Assembly (NCBI RefSeq): GCF_000158195.2 | Contig: NZ_GL987988.1 | Location: forward strand, 609,632-673,631 | Direction of reading: 5' to 3' | DNA from: Fusobacterium mortiferum ATCC 9817 | GTDB lineage: Bacteria; Fusobacteriota; Fusobacteriia; Fusobacteriales; Fusobacteriaceae | Length of the DNA: 64,000 nucleotides | In this document: positions 59,210 to 64,000 of the stretch, piece by piece | Layout of the letters: every line of letters starts with the position of its first letter | Numbering within the stretch: the first letter of the stretch is position 1 | Position numbers and translations under genes: made by a program | The notes under the pieces: model-generated | Databases searched by the model: none | What the model was told of the DNA's origin: nothing | What the model saw: the letters and a program-made list of their open reading frames with translations, nothing else

Positions 59210-60988
59210 GTGGAAGTTGCAGAGAAAATTGTAAAATTAAAAAAATTAATGAAAGAAAGGGGAATAGATTATTACATTATTCCATCTTCAGATTATCATC
59301 AAAGTGAGTATGTGGGAGAGTATTTTAAGGGAAGAGAATGGATATCAGGATTTACAGGTTCTGCAGGAACTGTTGTAGTATCAGAAAAAGAGGTTGGACT
59401 TTGGACTGATGGAAGATATTTTATTCAAGCAGAAAAACAGTTAGTAGGAAGTGGAATTAAACTTTTTAAAATGGGAGAAGAAGGAGTTCCTACTTTTATA
59501 GAGTATATTGTGAAAAATATTGGAAAAGAAGAAACACTAGGATTTGACGGTAAAGTTATAGCTACAAGGACTATTTTAGATTTAGAAAAGCAGTGCAAAG
59601 AAAAAAATATTAAAATAGTAGGAGAATTCGATTTAGTAGGAGAACTATGGGAGAATAGACCTACTTTACCAGAGAGCCAAGCATTTATTTTAGGAGAGAA
59701 ATATTCAGGAGAAGGTACTGAAAGTAAATTAAATAGAATAAGAGAATCTCTTGAGAAAGAGAATTGTGATATAAACATTATAACTTCTTTAGATGATATT
59801 GCTTGGATATTTAATATAAGAGGGAATGATGTAAAAAATAATCCAGTGAATTTAGCTTATGCAGCAATAACATTAGATAAGGTAGTATTGTATATAAATG
59901 AAAAAAAATTAAATAGCGAAGTAGAAAGATATCTTTATAAAAATAAAGTAGAAGTAAGAGATTATTTTGAAATTTATGAAGATATGCAAAGAATTTCTAA
60001 TTCTAATGTAATTATGATGGATTTAAATAAAGTAAATTATAGTATTTATAGAAATTTAAATTCAGAAATAAAAGTATTAGACAAAGCTAATCCTAGTACA
60101 TTAATGAAGGCTTGTAAAAATAAAATAGAACTTGAGAATTTAAGAGAGTGCCATATAAGAGATGGAGTAGCTGTTACTAAGTTCATGTATTGGTTAAAAA
60201 ATTCTTTAGGAAGAGAGGAGATTACAGAGATATCAGCTAGTGAAAAACTGGAAAGTTTTAGAAAAGCACAAGATTTATATATAGAGCCAAGTTTTGATAC
60301 GATAGCAGCTTATGAAGCAAATGCAGCTATGATGCACTATAAAGCAACTAATATTTCTGATAAAAAATTAGAGGCTAAAAATATGTTTTTAGTTGATTCA
60401 GGAGGACAGTATTTTGATGGAACTACTGATATCACTAGAACATTTGTTTTAGGAGAGTGTTCGGAAGAGTTAAAAAGACATTTTACTTTAGTGTTAAAAG
60501 GAATGATAAATCTATCAAAAGTAAAATTTTTATATGGAGTGACAGGAACGAATTTAGATGTTTTAGCAAGACAAGCTCTTTGGAATATAGGGTTAGATTA
60601 TAAATGTGGAACTGGTCATGGAGTAGGTTTTTTATTGAATGTACATGAAGGGCCACAAGGTATAAGAGTTCAATATAATCCACAAGTTCTTGAAGAGGGA
60701 ATGAATGTAACAAATGAGCCTGGAGTGTATATAGAAGGTTCTCATGGAATAAGATTAGAGAATGAATTGATTGTACAAAAAGATGAAAAAACTCAATTTG
60801 GACAGTTTATGAAATTTGAAACAATGACTTATGTTCCTTTAGATTTAGATGGAGTTAAAAAGGAATTACTTTCTTTTGAAGAAATAGAGTTTTTAAATAA
60901 TTACCATAAAATTGTATATGATAAGATATCACCATATTTAACTTTAGAAGAAAAAGAATGGTTGAAGAAATATACGAGAAATATTTAA
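59210..60988 (+). CDS. Xaa-Pro aminopeptidase (M24 family)
   Basis: The 592-residue protein is a long-form aminopeptidase P with two N-terminal creatinase-like domains and a C-terminal pita-bread domain. Metal ligands are visible: Asp in MFLVDSGGQYFDGTTDITRT (two Asp), His in GTGHGVGFLLNVHEGP, Glu in NVTNEPGVYIEG and Glu in GIRLENELIV. It removes the N-terminal residue before Pro. The GTG start at 59210 follows AGAGGTGATACT and sits 14 bases after glmS, so it is in the same operon and will share control by the ribozyme. Confidence 0.93.
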   Translation: MEVAEKIVKLKKLMKERGIDYYIIPSSDYHQSEYVGEYFKGREWISGFTGSAGTVVVSEKEVGLWTDGRYFIQAEKQLVGSGIKLFKMGEEGVPTFIEYIVKNIGKEETLGFDGKVIATRTILDLEKQCKEKNIKIVGEFDLVGELWENRPTLPESQAFILGEKYSGEGTESKLNRIRESLEKENCDINIITSLDDIAWIFNIRGNDVKNNPVNLAYAAITLDKVVLYINEKKLNSEVERYLYKNKVEVRDYFEIYEDMQRISNSNVIMMDLNKVNYSIYRNLNSEIKVLDKANPSTLMKACKNKIELENLRECHIRDGVAVTKFMYWLKNSLGREEITEISASEKLESFRKAQDLYIEPSFDTIAAYEANAAMMHYKATNISDKKLEAKNMFLVDSGGQYFDGTTDITRTFVLGECSEELKRHFTLVLKGMINLSKVKFLYGVTGTNLDVLARQALWNIGLDYKCGTGHGVGFLLNVHEGPQGIRVQYNPQVLEEGMNVTNEPGVYIEGSHGIRLENELIVQKDEKTQFGQFMKFETMTYVPLDLDGVKKELLSFEEIEFLNNYHKIVYDKISPYLTLEEKEWLKKYTRNI

Positions 60989-61001
60989 TAAATTAAAATA
61001 T

Positions 61002-61068
61002 AAGGAGAAAAACTTAATTATAATAGTAATATTTAAAATATTATAATTAAAAGATTTTCTCCTTTTTG
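61002..61068 (+). terminator. Long terminator after the aminopeptidase
   Basis: AAGGAGAAAA pairs with TTTTCTCCTT and, inside, TTAATTATAATA pairs with TATTATAATTAA; TTTTTG follows. Confidence 0.8.
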
Positions 61069-61432
61069 TTTACAAAAATAAAAAAATTATTATTTATTTT
61101 AATAATAACTATATAAAAAAAGAAAGAAAGAAATTTAAAAAAGTATAAAAACAAAATTTTTTATAGAAAAATCTTTAAACTAAAAACAGCAATATTAGAG
61201 ACTAAAGACAAAAAAATTACTAAAAAAGTAAGGAAATAACAATAATATTTATAAAATAAATAAAATTTCAACAAAATATTTATTTATATGATTTTTTTGA
61301 TATAAAAAACATTTAAAAAAACTTTTTTAATGTTTTAAATTTGACTAAATTATAATATAGTAGTATAATTATATCGAAATAAGAAGCTGATAACAACTTT
61401 TTAAATGATGTATTCTCTAAGGAGGGAAAATT
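61069..61432. promoter_or_regulatory. AT-rich gap with the threonine dehydratase promoter
   Basis: The first 270 bases are nearly all A and T, without genes. A good promoter lies at 61341-61369, and an AAGGAGGG ribosome site is just before the next ATG. No riboswitch was recognised. Confidence 0.6.
61341..61369 (+). promoter_or_regulatory. Promoter of the threonine dehydratase operon
   Basis: TTGACT (61341-61346), 17 bases and a perfect TATAAT (61364-61369) lie about 65 bases before the ATG. Confidence 0.75.
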
Positions 61433-62635
61433 ATGACAGTAACATTAGAAACTATTAAAGAGGCTAAAAAAACAATTGAGAACTCAGTTAAAAGAACACC
61501 ATTAATTGAGTGCCCAACATTGGAGAAAGAATTAGGGGGAAAGGTATATTTTAAATTGGAAAACCTTCAAAAAACAGGTTCTTTCAAAGTAAGAGGTGCT
61601 TTAAATAGAATAGCAAATCTTACTGAAGAAGAAAAAAAGAAAGGTGTAATTGCTTCATCAGCTGGTAACCACGCACAAGGGATAGCATTAGGGGCTACAG
61701 CTCAAGGAATAAAATCTACAATAGTAATGCCAGAAACAGCACCAATAGCAAAGGTTTCTGCTACTAAAGGATATGGAGCTGAAGTAGTATTACATGGTGC
61801 AGTATATGATGATGCTTTTGCAAAAGCTTGTGAAATTCAAAAAGCAACAGGAGCAGTATTTTTACATCCATTTGATGATGAGTATGTAATAGCAGGACAA
61901 GGAACTATTGGGATAGAAATATTAGAAGATATGGCAGATATAGATACAGTATTAGTACCAATTGGAGGAGGAGGAATCCTTGCTGGAATAGCTACTGCTA
62001 TAAAAGGAATGAATCCAAAGGTAAAAGTAATAGGTGTAGAAGCAGAAAATGCTGCTTCAATGACAGCTGCTTTAGCAAAAGGAGAATGTTGTGAAGTTTG
62101 TGCAACTCCTACAATAGCAGATGGTATAGCTGTTAAAAAAGTAGGATGTAAAACTTTAGAGTTAGTAAAAAAATATGTTGATGAAGTAGTTACTGTTTCA
62201 GAAGCAGAAATAGCTGATGCAATTTTATTCTTGATGGAAAGAAGTAAAGTAGTAGCAGAAGGAGCAGGAGCAACTCCAGTAGCAGCTATCTTATCTGGAA
62301 AAGTTGATTGTAAAGGTAAGAAAACATGTGCAGTAGTTTCTGGAGGAAATATTGATATTAACTTAGTTGAAAGAGTTTTAAATAGAGCATTAATCAATAA
62401 AGGAAGAAGACATCAATTCAAAGTAAAAATTCAAGATAAGTTTGGAGAAGTTGAAAAATTATTAGGATTATTAACAGCCAATAGAGCAAATATCCTTCAT
62501 ATAACACAAAGTATGTATAATGGAGATTTAGGAATTACTATGCAAGAAGTAACTTTGGTAATAGAATGTAGTGATATGGCTCATAGAGATGAGGTTATAA
62601 ATAAAATTAAAGAAGCTAGATACGAAATAAAATAG
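61433..62635 (+). CDS. ilvA: Threonine ammonia-lyase (threonine dehydratase)
   Basis: The 400-residue PLP enzyme turns L-threonine into 2-oxobutyrate and ammonia. The PLP Lys lies in LENLQKTGSFKVRGALNR, the phosphate loop in VPIGGGGILAGIAT and the SSAGNHAQG motif near residue 75. A C-terminal ACT-like domain (about 325-400) may bind amino acids. The length matches the catabolic/short biosynthetic type (TdcB-like core plus ACT). No other isoleucine genes are adjacent, so catabolism fits better. AAGGAGGG precedes the ATG. Confidence 0.94.
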   Translation: MTVTLETIKEAKKTIENSVKRTPLIECPTLEKELGGKVYFKLENLQKTGSFKVRGALNRIANLTEEEKKKGVIASSAGNHAQGIALGATAQGIKSTIVMPETAPIAKVSATKGYGAEVVLHGAVYDDAFAKACEIQKATGAVFLHPFDDEYVIAGQGTIGIEILEDMADIDTVLVPIGGGGILAGIATAIKGMNPKVKVIGVEAENAASMTAALAKGECCEVCATPTIADGIAVKKVGCKTLELVKKYVDEVVTVSEAEIADAILFLMERSKVVAEGAGATPVAAILSGKVDCKGKKTCAVVSGGNIDINLVERVLNRALINKGRRHQFKVKIQDKFGEVEKLLGLLTANRANILHITQSMYNGDLGITMQEVTLVIECSDMAHRDEVINKIKEARYEIK

Positions 62636-62687
62636 GGGTTTAATTTAAGGATTAATAAAATAAAAATAAAAAAGGGAAGTGGACATT

Positions 62688-63863
62688 ATGAAAAAATTAG
62701 GATTACTACCAAGACTTATACTAGGTCTAATTGCAGGAATTATTTTAGGAAAGATAGGTTTTGTTCCATTGCTTAGAATAATGATAACTTTTAATGGAAT
62801 CTTCGGAAACTTTTTACAATTCGTAATACCATTAATAATCATTGGATTCGTAGCACCAGGTATTGGAGATTTAGGTAAAAAAGCTGGAAAACTTTTAGCA
62901 ATAACAACAGTTTTAGCTTATGGTTCAACAATTGTATCTGGAAGTGTGGCATATTTTACAAACTCAATAATGCTTAAAAAAATACTTCCAACAGCAGCTC
63001 ATACAATAGCTGAAAATAGTCCGGAAGCTGGATTATTAACTGGATATTTAACAGTTGAAATGCCTCCAATTATGGGAGTTATGACAGCTCTTTTAATGGC
63101 ATTTATTATAGGTATTGGAATTGCAATAGTTGAAGGAAATACTCTTAAAAACTTTATGAATGAGATACAAACAATTGTTGAGAAAATTATTACAAATATA
63201 GTTATCCCATTCTTACCTCTATATGTAGCAGGAATATTTGCAAATATGACTTATGCAGGAGAAATAGTAAAAATAATGTCAGTATTTGCTAAAGTATTTG
63301 GAATAATTATTGTATTACACTATGTAATTTTATTAGTTCAATATACAGTTGCAGGAACAATGGGTGGAGCAAATCCAATAGCACTAATTAGAAAAATGTT
63401 ACCAGCATATTTTACAGCTATAGGAACTCAATCATCAGCAGCTACTATTCCAGTAACTTTAAGACAAACTAAAGAAAATGGAGTAAATGATGGTATAGCA
63501 GACTTTACAATTCCATTATGTGCAACTATTCACTTATCAGGAAGTACAATTGCATTAGTAAGCTGTTCAATGGCAGTAATGATGTTAAATGGAATGCCTA
63601 TTACATTCTCAGGAATGTTTGGATTTATCTTAATGTTAGGAGTAACAATGGTAGCAGCACCTGGAGTACCTGGTGGAGCAGTTATGGCAGCACTTGGATT
63701 ATTAGAGAGTATGTTAGGATTTGGTCCTGAATTACAATCATTAATGATAGCTTTATATTTAACTCAAGATAGTTTTGGAACTGCATGTAATGTAACAGGA
63801 GACGGTGCAATAGCTATAATGGTAAATAAAATAGCAGGATTTAAGCTAGAAAAAAAAGCTTAA
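62688..63863 (+). CDS. Dicarboxylate/amino acid:cation symporter (DAACS/SDF family)
   Basis: The 391-residue protein has about eight membrane helices and family motifs: a QFVIPLIIIGFVAPGIGDLG loop, SSAATIPVTLRQTKENGVND in the first hairpin, FTIPLCATIHLSGSTIALV and GAVMAALGLLESMLGFGPEL with TQDSFGTACNVTGDGA at the substrate-binding site. It imports Ser/Thr or a dicarboxylate with Na+. The position after threonine dehydratase favours threonine or serine. ATG 62688 is preferred over the GTG at 62679. Confidence 0.88.
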   Translation: MKKLGLLPRLILGLIAGIILGKIGFVPLLRIMITFNGIFGNFLQFVIPLIIIGFVAPGIGDLGKKAGKLLAITTVLAYGSTIVSGSVAYFTNSIMLKKILPTAAHTIAENSPEAGLLTGYLTVEMPPIMGVMTALLMAFIIGIGIAIVEGNTLKNFMNEIQTIVEKIITNIVIPFLPLYVAGIFANMTYAGEIVKIMSVFAKVFGIIIVLHYVILLVQYTVAGTMGGANPIALIRKMLPAYFTAIGTQSSAATIPVTLRQTKENGVNDGIADFTIPLCATIHLSGSTIALVSCSMAVMMLNGMPITFSGMFGFILMLGVTMVAAPGVPGGAVMAALGLLESMLGFGPELQSLMIALYLTQDSFGTACNVTGDGAIAIMVNKIAGFKLEKKA

Positions 63864-63895
63864 TCATATAAATGTCAGTAAAGTAAAATATAATG

Positions 63896-63931
63896 AATAA
63901 CTGCTGAAATATTAATTTCAGCAGTTATTTG
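63896..63931 (+). terminator. Hairpin between symporter and oxidoreductase genes
   Basis: AATAACTGCTGAAAT pairs perfectly with ATTTCAGCAGTTATT over 15 bases. The T run that follows is weak, so it may be a partial terminator allowing some read-through. Confidence 0.65.
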
Positions 63932-63952
63932 ATAAAGAAAGGAAGGTAGATT

Positions 63953-64000
63953 ATGAGAGAAATATTTGAAATCAGATGGCATGGAAGAGGAGGACAAGGA
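63953..64000 (+). CDS. 2-oxoacid:ferredoxin oxidoreductase gamma subunit, N-terminal part
   Basis: The frame runs to the window edge (16 codons): MREIFEIRWHGRGGQG. This is the hallmark opening of gamma subunits of pyruvate/2-oxoisovalerate oxidoreductases (I-R-W-H-G-R-G-G-Q-G). An AAAGGAAGG precedes the ATG. After threonine dehydratase, such an enzyme would turn 2-oxobutyrate into propionyl-CoA and reduced ferredoxin. Confidence 0.8.
   Translation, partial: MREIFEIRWHGRGGQG

Noticed and set aside
61837-62397. Minus-strand frame of 186 residues opposite threonine dehydratase
   Set aside because: Shadow of a clearly coding gene; low-complexity Ser/Ala/Pro composition.

Overview
The window is about 28-30% GC. 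Its codon use is rich in AGA, ATA and TTA, and it carries a c-di-AMP (ydaO-type) riboswitch, a glmS ribozyme, Kdp and Trk potassium systems, an acyl-CoA dehydrogenase/Etf cluster and threonine fermentation genes. Together these point to a fermentative anaerobe of the Fusobacteriaceae (Fusobacterium or a close relative). That is an inference from gene content; no rRNA is present to prove it. I saw no tRNA, rRNA, CRISPR array or intact insertion sequence.

Bases 1 to about 32,340 are most of a prophage that continues past the left edge. Reading right to left along the minus strand, the genes run: Cro-like regulator, early genes including DnaD-like and DnaC-like replication proteins, a ParA plus DUF3102-like pair, a regulator, an excisionase-like protein, integrase, a run of very small Cys-rich or membrane proteins, a replication-initiator-like protein, HNH nuclease, small and large terminase, portal, ClpP-type protease, HK97-fold capsid, connectors, sheath, tube, tail chaperone with a programmed -1 frameshift, tape measure, and a PBSX-type (xkd) baseplate and tail fibre module. 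This describes a contractile-tailed phage. On the plus strand a LexA/CI-like repressor (28,903) is followed in the same operon by two unrecognised membrane proteins: one with a DnaQ-like fold that has lost its catalytic residues, and one coiled-coil protein with three membrane helices. As lysogen-expressed genes at the prophage edge they are the best candidates for an undescribed function such as exclusion or defence.

Bases 32,400 to 45,100 are mainly potassium homeostasis. After a nitrilase-family hydrolase, a minus-strand operon starts at about 40,045 with a c-di-AMP riboswitch and terminator. It encodes a membrane histidine kinase, a receiver-TPR protein, two TrkA proteins, TrkH and, beyond an internal terminator, a KdpD sensor half without its kinase. 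Divergently, the plus strand has kdpF, kdpA, kdpB and kdpC preceded by two tandem 21-22-residue hydrophobic peptides. kdpB carries a one-base frameshift before its GDGTNDAP motif. Downstream is a decayed integrase (45,519-45,872), evidence of an older element.

Bases 46,000 to 64,000 are ordinary metabolism: Hsp20 behind a CIRCE-like operator; a split ThrE-type exporter; a TrmN6-type methyltransferase; a GntP permease and LysR regulator; CoA-transferase, MaoC hydratase, acyl-CoA dehydrogenase, EtfB and EtfA; glmS behind its ribozyme; an Xaa-Pro aminopeptidase; then threonine dehydratase, a dicarboxylate/amino acid:cation symporter and the start of a 2-oxoacid:ferredoxin oxidoreductase gamma subunit. 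The last three suggest uptake of a substrate and conversion of threonine via 2-oxobutyrate to propionyl-CoA. The permease and CoA-transferase promoters share a TATGA-N7-TCATA box on either side of the LysR gene.
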